DNA of 64,000 bases. It comes from Allomyces macrogynus ATCC 38327. Its lineage: Eukaryota > Blastocladiomycota > Blastocladiomycetes > Blastocladiales > Blastocladiaceae. The notes below the pieces were generated by a model. It ran no database searches and was not told the DNA's origin. It saw only the letters and a list, made by a program, of their open reading frames with translations. Shown one piece after another: positions 9,783 through 20,787 of this stretch; within the stretch, counting starts at the first letter, position 1; each line of letters starts with the position of its first letter. Position numbers and translations under genes: made by a program. The stretch covers positions 391,245 through 455,244 of the forward strand of contig GG745340.1 in assembly GCA_000151295.1 (NCBI GenBank), in the 5' to 3' direction.

Positions 9783-10922
9783 CTATCGCGCCGCATGGTC
9801 CTCGGCCTTGACCACGTCCTCGGCAAAGAACCGCACCGACTTTGGCCTCGGCGACGCAGGCACCAACACAGCTGTCCCACTACGGTTTGGTGACGCGATG
9901 CGCAAACACGACTTGGCGGGCGACAGCGCGACCGCACTGCCGCTACCGCTCCGGCGGCGATCGTTGCACGCCGGCTCGCTATTCCGGTGACCGGACGGCG
10001 CCGCGGCCACGGGCTTCGACGTTCGCAGGTGACCCCACTTGCACATCTCGCGGTGCAGTTCCGTAATCGGCAGCCCGATCGCGTTCCACGAGTACCGGAT
10101 GGTCGTCTCGTGGGTGTGCGACCGGCGGCGTCGTGGAGGTGTGGGTGATGGAGAGGCCGTGACGCGCACTTCCGGGTGCGAGTGCGCGCGCACGTGCTTG
10201 GCCGCCGGGACCGCGGTCAGGAAGTCGATGGGTGCGGCGCCGGGTGGAGCGCCGGGTGACGGTGGAGAAGGGTGGGGGAGGGCGGTTGGAGAGACTGGAG
10301 GAGGAGCATAGGTAGTAGTGCCCTCGACAACGACTGTGAGTTGCGAACCGCCACAAACTGGAGATCGTGCGCCAGATCCACGCACTGGTGACGGCGGGAC
10401 GACGGGACCGTCGTCTGCAGGACTGGCCGACCGACCGGCACTGTGTTGCATCTTGCTCGGGAGCACCGGCAGGACGACAGTGCCCTCATCGTCATGGCAT
10501 CTTGCAAGCCCAGCCCGTGCGCTTTGCTTGAGCGGTGAGGAAGGGGCTGATGACGGCGCAGCGGCAGCCGGGGTCGGTCCTGCGACGACATGGTGCGTCT
10601 TTCTCGGTGACGGTGCGCGTGACACGACGATTCCCGGCGCGCCAGACGAGAGCAAGTGGACGGGTGGCGGGTTGTCGAGCACCGTCTTGATTTCGGCGCG
10701 AATCGATGCGAGCGTCAGCTCGTGCGCGCGGTTGTTGGACGTGCCGCCAGCGGGTGCCTGCAGCAGCGCTGCCGAGTCGGTGTACTTGAGAAATTGGCGC
10801 GTCTGGTGCGTAACGGCAGCTGGTGGACGGTTTATTGCGCCGATGGGCCGGGTACTACCGCCGAGCATTGGGCGGTGTGCGCGTGGCGGACGGAGGGCCG
10901 GGTGCGCCGGGTGCTGTTCCAT
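9783..10922 (-). CDS. Proline/serine-rich protein with RVxF-like PP1-docking motif, function unknown
   Basis: A single open frame of 379 residues from the ATG at 10922. Most of it is low-complexity Pro/Ala/Ser with SP and TP sites, predicted disordered. The conserved-looking part is the C-terminal 60 residues: KSCLRIASPN followed by KSVRFFAEDVV. The second resembles the RVxF motif that binds protein phosphatase 1, and the spacing of a KSCL-type motif before KxVRF recurs in fungal regulatory proteins; both points are inference. A central segment, TTIRYSWNAIGLPITELHRE, is the only other non-repetitive stretch. GC-rich composition and third-position bias match real genes of this window. It is convergent with the YJU2B gene. 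Confidence 0.55.
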   Translation of the reverse strand: MEQHPAHPALRPPRAHRPMLGGSTRPIGAINRPPAAVTHQTRQFLKYTDSAALLQAPAGGTSNNRAHELTLASIRAEIKTVLDNPPPVHLLSSGAPGIVVSRAPSPRKTHHVVAGPTPAAAAPSSAPSSPLKQSARAGLARCHDDEGTVVLPVLPSKMQHSAGRSASPADDGPVVPPSPVRGSGARSPVCGGSQLTVVVEGTTTYAPPPVSPTALPHPSPPSPGAPPGAAPIDFLTAVPAAKHVRAHSHPEVRVTASPSPTPPRRRRSHTHETTIRYSWNAIGLPITELHREMCKWGHLRTSKPVAAAPSGHRNSEPACNDRRRSGSGSAVALSPAKSCLRIASPNRSGTAVLVPASPRPKSVRFFAEDVVKAEDHAAR

Positions 10923-11599
10923 TTGGCGCAGAGGGGTCGACGGTCGACGGCAGAAAAGAGGGACAGAGGCCTCCGATTGAACGGGGTGCAGCTGAGAATG
11001 AACGGAGAGTCCAAATCGGCTTCAGATTGTGCGAAGTGGTAATTTCGGAGCTGCAGACTGAACGGCCCTCAGACCAACAGCAGAGTCGAGCACGAGCAGC
11101 CAGGCGGAACCGAGTGCTTTCTGGCTTGGCGCGCAAAATGCAGCGAGTGGCATTCCTGGAAGAGGGCCGTGGACGGGTGATGATCATGGCCGAAATTTTC
11201 CAGTTTGTTTTTGAGCAATGATCCCCGAAATGGATGCTCCATTTACTTTTTGTCGCATTCCGCCAATCTTGGTCACTCTCGAATTTGTAGACCTCGAATT
11301 GTTTTGTAATCCCGAACTGCGTGTCGCAATAGCTCTCTCCTCTCCGACTTGGTTCGCCAATCCACCTTGTTGACGTCACTCTCACTCATGCCAGCCTTGG
11401 ACTGGATTGGACTAGGTCATGAGTGTGTTCCCATGCACCAGGTTCTCGTCCTTGATCCTGAGCCTCTTCATGAATCCTGCTGATACGTTAGCAGCGAATG
11501 CATCAAGCTTGCCCATCTCGGTTCAGTCGCTCGAACTGAAAATGCGCTGCAATTGGCGTGAAATTGAAGTGGGGAGGTCAACCACTTTGTGTTGAGTCT
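10923..11599. other. Intergenic spacer
   Basis: The first part is the promoter side of the minus-strand gene ending at 10922. Frames here are short and carry no recognisable domain. Composition changes after about 11200 to a lower-GC, CpG-poorer type leading into the repeat block. Confidence 0.35.
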
Positions 11600-12212
11600 C
11601 CCACTGGCTGAAGCTGATTCTTGTCGCCATCTCAGGTGGAGAGCACGACGTGATGGCCTTTGTCCCGCTGTCATTGACGTTGCGTGACTTGCGCGTGTCG
11701 TGCAGTCCTTACTGGACTGAATTGACCATTCATCCTTGCTTGTGCGATTGACAGGCTTGCTGACTGATGACATGGGGGTGGCGCTGCTTGTGCAGCACAT
11801 GCCTCAACTCGTGAAGCTGCATCTCGTGTTGTGCAAGATCACAAATCATTATCTGGCTGCGCTGGATCGCCACTGGCCCGTGACGCTTCACGAGCTTGAT
11901 TTGACTGGGAGTGGCGTGAGCTCTGGACCAGTTGCATTGCCAGAAGGCATTTGGGTGCTCCAGGTTGCCAGCAACAATAACACGTTCGACGTCTTGGCCG
12001 CATACTGGGTCTGGTCGCTGCCAAAAAAGCTGCGTGGGCTCACCATGGAACATCTGAAATTGGGCATTGGATTTATTGTCGCGCTGCCCAAGCGCATCCC
12101 CTTGCGGTTGCCTGGGTGGCGGCTGCGCTTGCATCTCAGCAGTGTGGAGATTGACTCAAGCGAGCCCATTGAGCAGCAGCTTGAGGCCAAAATTGACACG
12201 AAGTGGCATTGA
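11600..12212 (+). pseudogene. Remnant of a leucine-rich-repeat protein
   Basis: The frame from 11736 to 12212 reads as successive LRR-like units (LVKLHLVLCKI, LHELDLTGSGV, IWVLQVASNN, LRGLTMEHLKL) and ends RLRLHLSSVEI before a stop. The upstream stretch 11640-11700 gives LSLTLRDLRVSC in another frame, so the array has been broken. No ATG precedes the LRR part in frame. The style (short hydrophobic strands, a W-rich spacer) resembles the intact LRR gene at 50091-51917. It is read as a 5'-truncated family member at the edge of the CpG-poor block. Confidence 0.4.
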
Positions 12213-12662
12213 AAGGAGCAATGGATCTTTGTTGCTTTCTGTGGATGTGGATAAGAGGAGCACCATGATTTGTTATTGTGGGTGTCAGTTCTTGGTTCAG
12301 TTCTAGATTCTAAGCATCAGTATTTTAAGCATCAGTTTACTGGGTGATGTCAAGTTGCAGGTGGCAGCAGGCCTGTTGTACTGGCTCACTCCTGATGCAC
12401 CTGCACTGGCTGACCTCTGTTGCTGACCCTCACTGATTGCTGTTGCGACAAAAGAGCTCCTATTCCACGCCGGCAATACTCTTCTCCACCCAGAAAATAG
12501 CAGGAACAGGAAGGGGTTCATGTATGATTGCAAGCATACCATTGGCAGGCAGATGCAGACCAAGCATGCTGCTTGTGTCTCTGCCACAAAGAAACAACGT
12601 CCCGCTCATGCAAAAATGAAAACAATGTTCACACCGCACCTTGCAACAAAGCAGCCGCATCC

Positions 12663-12932
12663 GCAGCTGCAAGTGCTCATCATTCAACAAGACCTCAACC
12701 AAGTGGGTCATGGCATGCTGGCAACACTTGCCCAGATATCAGTTCTTGTATTGGGTAAAATCCACATTCGCAGCAACCGCCTGCGCGACCAGGTACTTGA
12801 GAAGCTGAGCGCTGGGGAGGCAATACAGCAAGAGGTGCTGGAGCACAGGCGAGTTGGGTGCAAGCCATTCATGGTCATGGACAAGATCCAGATTCAGCAG
12901 CAGGATGTGGTCCACGTCCTCCTGGTTTGCAA
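12663..12932. repeat. Diverged direct repeat, copy 1
   Basis: Shares an ordered series of matches with 14749-15002: GCAGCTGCAA, AAGTGGG after a CTTGGTC/CTCAACC spacer, CGCA..CAACC, CAGRTACTTGAG and GTCCACGTCCTCC. The offset between matches is 2070-2086 bp. On the minus strand both copies keep an EDVD-containing peptide. Confidence 0.55.
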
Positions 12933-14748
12933 TAGTCAACCAGCCGATTGACCACAGAGTTAAGGATTGTATTGACACTGGCTGCAGCAAAAACTGCGAA
13001 AACATGGGCACGCCAAGGAACAATGTCATGGCTGGGGTAATTTCAACCAAGTCAAGTGGCCACTGGAACTTCATCATGGACTGAGTGACCAAAGGATCCC
13101 TCGTGTACGCTGGATCGTACTACAAGTAGACGAGGTGGAGAAGATTGGCATTGTTGATGCAGATTGCATGCTGCAGAGCCCAAAGCCTCTCATCAATTGT
13201 GGTCAGCATGGCTGAGTAGACAGAAAATAGCCAGGAGACGTCATAGTTGAGGCCACAAACTGCACAGACGAGCAGAAGCCAATAGCAATGCAAGAACCAC
13301 ATCTTGGAATGCATGCCAATAAATGTCCACGACTCGCCAAGCAATGTGACACAATTGTGCACAGCATTCCACATTGCACCGCCTCAATCAAGGTCGACAA
13401 TGCGGCCTTGAGCAAGGCATGGAGAAAGCATAAAATGGATGGAAGAGAGCTGCCACTGACTTTCACATGCACAACATAGTCAAGCAGGACCAACCATACT
13501 TGCGAATCTGGTGGAGATGGCAGTGCTGTAGGATGGTAAGCAGTCAAGCCTGCTTGCCAAATCAGAAGCGCCAGTGGCTCATTGTCAACAGCAAGCCACA
13601 CAGTCAGGTCATCAACGTGTGGCATGTCAGCCAGGTGCTCAGTTGCTGGATGAGGAATTCACACGCCAGCCAATAGTCTGAGTGAAGAAGATTGGCAAGA
13701 GCGTCCGCATTCTGGAACAACGAGTCAATGACGACGAGATTGAGTGGAGGGATAAAGCCAACATGAAACAGTGACGTTGGGTTGCCATGGGAGTCAGCAA
13801 GTGTATTGCACAGCATCACCGGCCGTCCAACTGTGAGCACAAGAATCCAGTCTGATCCCATGGTCTGGACACGCTTAAGGACAACCAACACACATGGCCG
13901 CTCTCTGTGCAGAGCCAGCTGGTGCCAAGGCAAGGTGCATTAGGATCATGGGAAGCGTGAAGCACAGTCCACAGTGGCCAAAGAAGTCCATTGCCAGACG
14001 TGCAGGCAAGAGCCATGCAAGAATGCTAGTATTGCACTGGTCAATGGCCATGAGAATAATGCTGGGGAGCATGAGGTCCAATGATGCGACCAGGAGGTCA
14101 GCTTGTGGAGCATGGCCTTGATAATGGGCCATTTCATTGATGAGACAGCATGCTTGAAGTGGTTGTGGTTCTGGGCGGGTGCCAGAAATGCGGAAAAGCG
14201 GCGACAGGTACTTTAAAGCCATGCTGTTGTCCACATGTCAAGAAACCTGATGTGTGGAGACAACAACATCAGGCAGCAAGTGCAGGCTCAAGCTGGTCTG
14301 AGTGAGCAAATTGTGAAGGTGGTAGCTTCTTTTGAAGATGGCGTGTCGATGGCATGCAGATGGTGATGTGGGGACAATACGGTTCAGTGACTGGGAGAGA
14401 AAAATAGAGCGTCAGGCCAACATGGCATGATCATGCTGTGGGAACATGACCACCAATTGAGGATTCAAGGCCAGCTTGTCATCTGCCATTGCCATCTGCA
14501 GCTGACAAATCCATGGATGTGTTTGCAGTGACATCCAATCTGCCATCAAAACCTGGCACGACTCTGTGTTTGACGAGAAAGGGACTGGGCAGATGGGCAA
14601 TCAAGTTCCGATTCTGCTGCTGATGCTGTGGCCAGTTGTGACACCAGAGAGGTCCAAAATGCATCCTGGCGTTATAGCCCTGTCAAAGGAAAATAACAGT
14701 TTTCGACTTGCTCAGCGCATCGCCCAATATTGCAAGATAGCAGTCTCT

Positions 14749-15002
14749 GCAGCTGCAATACTCTTGTCATGCAGCAGGACCTTGGTCAAGTGGGAGAGGG
14801 GTAGTAATGGCGCAAGAGAAGGTTGTCATTCCACGCCATGCACACATTCGCATTGACAGCACATGCAACCAGATACTTGAGGATCCGAACACTGGGAATG
14901 GAGTCGGCTTCTGACCTCTGATTGCAAAGAGTGGGGTGTCAGACGCTCATAATCGAGGGTCAAGTCGGATCATAATGCAGTCCACGTCCTCCAAGTTTGT
15001 CA
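14749..15002. repeat. Diverged direct repeat, copy 2
   Basis: Partner of 12663-12932 in the same orientation. The minus-strand frame reads TNLEDVDCIMIRLDPRL, against ANQEDVDHILLLNLDLV in copy 1. Both are therefore relics of the same coding family. Indels and stops are frequent. Confidence 0.55.
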
Positions 15003-15258
15003 TGAGATCAGTCAGCCTGCAGAACGCGCTTTGGAGAACAAGGCAGCAACCATTTACAAGCGTCGGTACGTGTTTGAGAAATGTAGCCAGGGGCGCTGCA
15101 GATTGGACCTCATCGAGGAGACTACTGGTTCTCGTCTGCCGGCCCACCGAGGGCCCGTGCAGCGAAAAGATATGGTGGATAAGCGAGGGGTTGCATTTGA
15201 GCGCCACTTGTCCTCATTCCTGAACCGACACACTCCAAGCCCATCACCAAATGCGGGT

Positions 15259-15600
15259 TCATGACGTTGACAGCCTGGCCATGATGCGACGATCCAAAAA
15301 TCGTTGCTGTTGCTGTCGCTCGATATGGTTGACGTCCATGCGCAGCTGGGAAGACGTGGTGTCAGGGTCGGGGGGCGTTGAGGGGGGGACTGATACTTAC
15401 AAATGATAAAATTTGACACGTTGCAAGCAGCACGCGCAAGGCTGCGAGGCGAGGCACGAGGCGACAGGAAGAAAAATGGAGACACCGCGTCACGTCGAGT
15501 ATTGACATCGTGCTTGCCGAGAGAACTATACAACTTGCCGCAACCCATGAGCGTAGGGTAGACGGTGCGCGTCGTCTGCCTGCGGATGCGCTCGGCCACG
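15259..15600 (-). CDS. Possible small spliced gene, unrecognised
   Basis: Two CpG-rich segments on the minus strand look coding. Around 15500-15600 the frame reads VAERIRRQTTRTVYPTLMG and continues CGKLYSSLGKHD. A second segment follows a good acceptor (CTTCCCAG, about 15350) and reads LRMDVNHIERQQQQRFLDRR, then a TGA at 15259-15261. A GTAAGT donor lies at about 15400. I could not find a start codon or join the parts with certainty, and I do not recognise the product; size and basic helix suggest a small mitochondrial protein. It may instead be chance sequence in the promoter of the gene at 15776. Confidence 0.25.
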
Positions 15601-15775
15601 ACCAGCCGGCCGTGCTTCAGCTCTCGTTCTCACCACAGACGTTGCGAACACATGTTTGTTCCCGACACGATCATGTTTTGCCGTCATTCCTAACACCCCG
15701 AGCTGGAACTGCACGAACGAGCTCTCCGGACCGGCACCGTCCTTCTCCGCCGACTACCAAGCTGTCATTGGCCCC

Positions 15776-17206
15776 ATGGGCTCACGCACACACCCAGCAC
15801 CGAGCCGACCCGCCGACCCGCCGTCTGGGCTTGTAAGCGTGTCGCGCCGCTCGTCTGTTGCGTCCAGACGCTCTTCCGTTGCGTCCAGGCGCTCTTCCGG
15901 AGTGGCACCGCCTGCCGCCCCAGCTCGAACGCCTGGTCGGATTCTCGCCCGCCGTGACGTGCAGCAGGGCGAGTTGGACGTGGACCGCCAAGTCATGGCG
16001 TCGCTGCTCTTCTCTCCCGCCGCGGCGGTCACGGACTCAGCCCGGTTGCCCGACAGTTTTCTCGAAGAAGAAGAAGACGAGTATGAGGAATTCGACGGTG
16101 AAACTGACGACGACGACGGCCATGGATGCAACAAGGACGATGGGGGTAGCGAAATCGGCGCCAGCGACGCGGATCCCTTCGACAGCGCTGCTGCTACGCT
16201 CCCAGCCTGTATCTCGACCGAGGCCGCGCCGCTCACGTCATCGAGTGCCACGGCTGTCGCTGCTGTCATGGACCAGTTCACGCCCATTTCGCGGCACCTG
16301 TTTGCGTCGATGCGGTCGTCGCGCGCGAGCTCGCCACAGAGCCACCGCGGCATGTCGGGCATGCCGCTCCTGTGGTCGCACTACTTGCGATCACACTTAG
16401 GCCCGCCGCCTCCGCCACGATCTAAGAAAGAACTCGCTGCCGCGCGTGGGCCGGGCATGTACACTTTGCCCGACCCCGCACCGCGCAATAATCCCGGTGG
16501 GGTCGGTTTTCATTCGCGCACGCCGCGGTTGGCGGATCCCAGGGCCGGTACGCCCGCAGCGCTCGGTCCAGGCGCCTACGCGGTCGGCGAATTCGGTGGT
16601 GCCGGCGAGAGTGAGGACGTGCCGTGGCTCGCGCGCGTTCAGAGCCGGATGGGCCGTGCCATGACACGACCTGCCGATCAGGTCGAGCGCAGGTTGGCGT
16701 CAGAAGTCCTCTCAGCGCCGGCCGATTCCGCGCAGACCAACGGTAACGACAAGTCGCTCCCGTCTCTTGTGCCGCCGCGCAGGCTGGGCCTCCCGCGGAT
16801 CACTCCGTCGACTGCGCCCGTCTCGCCGAGGAAGCCGCCCAGGTCGCCCAAGACGGGCGTCAACCCGTACGACCGCGCGTTCTTCACCCCAGCGCGGCCG
16901 CGCGCGGCGATGAGGAAATCGAGTCAGCCGGCGGTGCCGTCGAGTCGCGCACCCGAAGTCGTGATCGTTGCGTTCGAGTCGGACACGGCGACGGCCGGCT
17001 CCAGGCGCGCGGGAGCGCTGTCGTGGGCGAACGCACCACCGCCGGCTTTGTCTGTCCGGTGGAGTCCAGAGGCGATGGGCGCCGGGGCCGAGCCGAACTC
17101 GCGGTTGCGGTCAGCGACACCAGCGCGGCCAACCATTACCCCACCCGCAGCGTCGCTGCTGGTTCCCGGGGCCGTACCCAAGCTGATCGTGCCGCACGTT
17201 TCGTAA
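15776..17206 (+). CDS. STPGR (GPGxY) repeat protein, probable axonemal microtubule protein
   Basis: An intronless frame of 476 residues from the ATG at 15776; upstream in-frame codons are not ATG. Two sperm-tail PG-rich motifs are visible: GPGMYTLPDPAPRNNPGG followed by VGFHSRTPRL, and LGPGAYAVGEF. These are the hallmarks of SHIPPO/ODF3-type proteins that line flagellar doublet microtubules. The N-terminus has a short repeat of VASRRSS units (about residues 25-40) and an acidic run EEEEDEYEEFDGE. The C-terminal half is Pro/Ser-rich. It lies in tandem with the radial-spoke gene RSPH10B, which supports a flagellar role. The number of STPGR units is low, so the assignment is to motif class rather than a named orthologue. 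Confidence 0.65.
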   Translation: MGSRTHPAPSRPADPPSGLVSVSRRSSVASRRSSVASRRSSGVAPPAAPARTPGRILARRDVQQGELDVDRQVMASLLFSPAAAVTDSARLPDSFLEEEEDEYEEFDGETDDDDGHGCNKDDGGSEIGASDADPFDSAAATLPACISTEAAPLTSSSATAVAAVMDQFTPISRHLFASMRSSRASSPQSHRGMSGMPLLWSHYLRSHLGPPPPPRSKKELAAARGPGMYTLPDPAPRNNPGGVGFHSRTPRLADPRAGTPAALGPGAYAVGEFGGAGESEDVPWLARVQSRMGRAMTRPADQVERRLASEVLSAPADSAQTNGNDKSLPSLVPPRRLGLPRITPSTAPVSPRKPPRSPKTGVNPYDRAFFTPARPRAAMRKSSQPAVPSSRAPEVVIVAFESDTATAGSRRAGALSWANAPPPALSVRWSPEAMGAGAEPNSRLRSATPARPTITPPAASLLVPGAVPKLIVPHVS

Positions 17207-17443
17207 GAGATAGCGGAATAGGTCAGCTATAATAGGACACTCTTTGTTGCGCATTTGGAGCGCTCAATATTCAATTTTGTTCTCAGAATGCGGTTGGTCA
17301 ACGTCAATGCCATCTGACTGCAGCTGCAGTTCCCCGCGTCTCTCACTTTGATCAACGACGATCGTCGACTTGTCTACCAGTCCTCAACTTTCTGCACCCA
17401 CACCATCCATCCACCAACAGCAACTCGCTGCAATTTAATCGTC

Positions 17444-20400
17444 ATGCTCGCGCCCGAGCCAACCCCTGTGGGTAGCGACACCCTACACCCCACTGCCATT
17501 GTCGCTGTCACGCCCGCCCTGCTCGCGACCAGCCCGTTACTCGACCTCGGCCACCTGATTGGCCGCGTCGTGCCGCCCGAAGATATCCCACCCGCAACTC
17601 GCCGGCTCGGACTTGCGCTTGCGACTCCACTCGGGCGCAAGTCGCCATTGGCTGCATCAGCACCAGGACTCGCCACGCTCACGCCCGACCCGTCAAGGGC
17701 CGGTGACGGACTCCTGGTCCCGCGACCCGTGACGGCGCTCCCGGCACTCACGCTCGGACTTGGTGGTAGTTCAGCGAGGTCGCGCAGCTGTGCGGCCGAC
17801 CTGAATGGCGACGCGGGACGAACCGACGCCGACGCTGACCGAGACGACGAGGCCGTCACGACGATTCGGTTCGTGAATGGCAGTACCTACCGCGGCGCAT
17901 TGCACGAGGGCGAAATGCACGGGAGTAGCGGCATGTACGAGTGGGCGCCGTCGGGGACCGTTTACCTCGGCGAGTTTGCGCGGAATCGCATCGAGGGCCG
18001 CGGGCGGTTCATGTGGCGCGATGGCAGCGAGTACGAGGGCGATGTGAGCAATAATTTGCGGTGTGGGAACGGTACGGTGAATTGTCTGTGGGATTCGGGA
18101 TGGGGACGCTGGATCTCATTCGTTGTGGGGTGGGATGTGTAGGGCGAATCCGACTCGCATCAGGCGTCGTTTACGAAGGGGAGTGGGTCATGAGCATGCC
18201 GCACGGCAAGGTACGATTTCTATTCCCATCGAATCCGATGTCGCGTCGGTTCACGCTCAATGATGCTTGCTCTCGTTCTTCCAGGGCAAAATGACCTACT
18301 CGGAATCGCCTCCGTCCTTCTACGAGGGCTCGTTCTTGTTTGGACAGCGGCACGGGTCCGGCCAAATGCACTACCCGAGTGGCGCCGTCTACACGGGTCA
18401 ATGGCACGAGGGCGTGCGGCACGGCCGCGGCACCATGGTCTGGCCCGATCTCAGCCAAGAGTACGACGGCGAGTGGTACCACGGGCTCATGCACGGCCGC
18501 GGGATCTACCTCTGGCACCGCGTGCGACAGCCGGGTGAGTCGCCAGGCGAGCAGTACTACCACGCGAGCAATTGGTACGAGGGTACATGTTATTTTCTTG
18601 GTTTGTTGACGTGCGCGTTGGTTGGATGCCGTGACCTGACCGTGGGAACTAGGTGACTTTGTCGACAACCAGAGACACGGCAAGGGCGCCTTCCAGTACG
18701 CCGACGGGTCAATTTACGTCGGTGACTTTGCCGGGAACCAAAAGCATGGGAACGCGCTGTTTCGCGATCGGTACGGGCGCATTCACGAGGGCGAGTGGCA
18801 CCGCGACCAAATGGTCGCGCCATTAGCGCTTTATGAAGGAGGTACTTGCCGGTTGCTGTCCTCAACCTCCGCGACGCGACGCGATGACCACCAACTGACC
18901 CCACACTCGTACCCAGTCCCCGTCTACCAGTTCCCGTACCCCGACGGTACCGAAATCGGGTCCATCTTCCGCCGGCACCAAGCGCAGCTTGCACACGTCT
19001 ATGCCAAGTACGCGACGGCGCCGCACCTCGACGACCCGAAATTCAAGTGCGGCATGACGTTCGACCAGCTCTACCTCTTGCTCATGGACATTGGCCTGCG
19101 CGCGCACCGCATGTCACTCACGCGCGTCGGCGACCTCGCCGAATCCGTCCTACGCATGACGGGCGCACAGCAAGTGCGGTCTGCGCAAACGGCCATTTGC
19201 GACACCTCGCGCCCCAGAACACTGCACTACTTCGACTTTCTCTGCACGTTGACGGAAATCGCGCAGGCGCTCTACGCTCCAGCTTCGCCGTTTATGCCGG
19301 CGCGCGCGCAGTCGGGCGCAATGGGTGGCGCCGGCGTGGACGCCAAGACGGCTGATAAGCTGCAGGTGCAGGTCATGATTGAAGGGTCGGTCCGCGCCGT
19401 CGTGCTCGACAATTTTCTCACGACCGATGTGGCCGTGCTCGAGAGCAAGCGGCCGCGGTCGGCGTCAGCGCGCGTCGTCTCACTCCCGCCACCTGCCGCG
19501 GGTCACGACGACGACGACGCGGTCGCAACACTCATGCACGTGCGCGCGCGGCAACCGTGGCTCGCGCGACCGCGCGTGCAGCACGCCGAATTCATGTCCC
19601 TGCTCGGCACGTTCCGTGCGCCCGTCGCGGCGCTGCACGCGCACCGACCGCACTGGCACGTCGGGCACGTCCTGCAACTGCTGACCGTTGTGGATCTCGT
19701 TGCTGTCGACGACGTGGGTCGGCTCGTGCACGTGCTTGCTGGATGCATTCCGTGGCTCACAGCCGACGCGGGGATCTACCTCGAGTACCCGCTCGTTGCG
19801 ATCGAGTTGTTCGAGGTCCTGTTTGAAGTATTCGCGAGTTCCCGGCCGGGTGCAGACGCGCTTTCCGCACCCGCGCGGCCGCGGCCGCCGACGGTGCCAG
19901 GGTTCTTGCCCGGGAGCGCACCGAGTCCTAGGAACGCGTTCCGCCCAGCGGCGCACTTGTCGCGCGGGACGAGTGCGGCGGCAGGGACGGGCACGGCGAG
20001 TGCCGGCGCGGGGGATGCGCGGAAACCCGGGTCGTCGGGGCATCGCGCGGTTGCGATCGCGCACGCTCCGTCAGGACATGCGGGTCATGACGTGCTCGGC
20101 GCGAGCGCGAGCACTGCATCGGCGACCACCGATGACAATGCAGCGACGATCGCACCGGCAGCGGCTGGCACGCACTCGGCGGGTACCGCGTCGCGTGCAG
20201 CGTCAACAAGTGCGACGTCCGGATCCCCGCGCAAGCCCGCGACGGGCAGTGCAGCGAATGCGCGTCGGCCATCGGCCAAGCTGGCCGTCGGCGACCACGA
20301 CATGGCGCACGCACCCGCGGCCGCACGATCGGCACGGCGGTTGTCAGCGGCCAAGTCCGAGATGCTGCTGGCGGCGAGTTCGGCGGCGAGTGTCGCGCAC

Positions 20401-20787
20401 GACACGAGTGTGCGTAGCGTGCAGGACTCCGGCGCGGCAATCGCGGCGCTTAACGGCAGGTTGGGGAGCCACGAGTCGTCGGTTGGCGGGTCGGGCAGAC
20501 GGCTGCGGTCCGGGGCCAGCGCGTCGTTTGATAATGTCGCAGTCACAACGGTGACGTGGGTCAAGGAGCGCGTTGGTGGGCCTACGGGAAGCGGGGCCGT
20601 CGCGGGCAAGATCGCCGAGGCTGACGAGCTGACCGGCAAGTTGTCCACGGCGGCGGCGAGCGGCGCGGCGACGCCCGGGGCTGAGGCCACGGCCGTGTCC
20701 CTCGAGGAGCATGTGCGCGCGCGGTTCATGGCGCTGTTTGCCAAGGACGAGCAGCTCCGGTGGATTGCTCGGACTTTGGGGGACTGA
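17444..20787 (+). CDS. RSPH10B: Radial spoke head protein 10 homologue B (MORN-repeat axonemal protein)
   Basis: Exons are 17444-18071, 18143-18210, 18285-18582 and 18653-20787, with an optional extra 75-nt intron at 18842-18916 (GTACTT..ACCCAG) that would keep the frame. After a leader of about 140 residues there are at least eight MORN units, for example STYRGALHEGEMHGSSGMYE, AVYTGQWHEGVRHGRGTM and SIYVGDFAGNQKHGNALF. The following region (GSIFRRHQAQLAHVYAKYA, FDQLYLLLMDIGLRAHRMSL, LHYFDFLCTLTEIAQALY, LVAIELFEVLFEVF) matches the non-MORN half of animal RSPH10B. The last 250 residues are Ala/Ser-rich and disordered. Radial spoke proteins occur only in organisms with motile cilia, which is strong evidence that this organism makes flagellated cells. 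Confidence 0.85.

Larger units (their letters stand above)
12213..15050. repeat. CpG-depleted block of decayed repeats
   Basis: CpG is almost absent (none in 12241-12420) while TG and CA are abundant, in sharp contrast to flanking genes with roughly ten CpG per 60 bases. No complete gene is present. On the minus strand, fragments such as EDVDHILLLNLDLVHDHEW (12.9 kb), LKYLVAQAVAANVDF and IDQCNTSILAWLLPARLAMD (14.0 kb) look like a decayed ankyrin-type or F-box/ankyrin family, with many stops and frame breaks. A pair of homologous segments lies inside (listed separately). The pattern is that expected of methylated repeats mutated from CpG to TpG/CpA. Confidence 0.55.

Noticed and set aside
18842..18916. 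Extra intron in RSPH10B
   Set aside because: Good borders, but its length is a multiple of three and both versions are plausible; noted in the feature, not used to split it.
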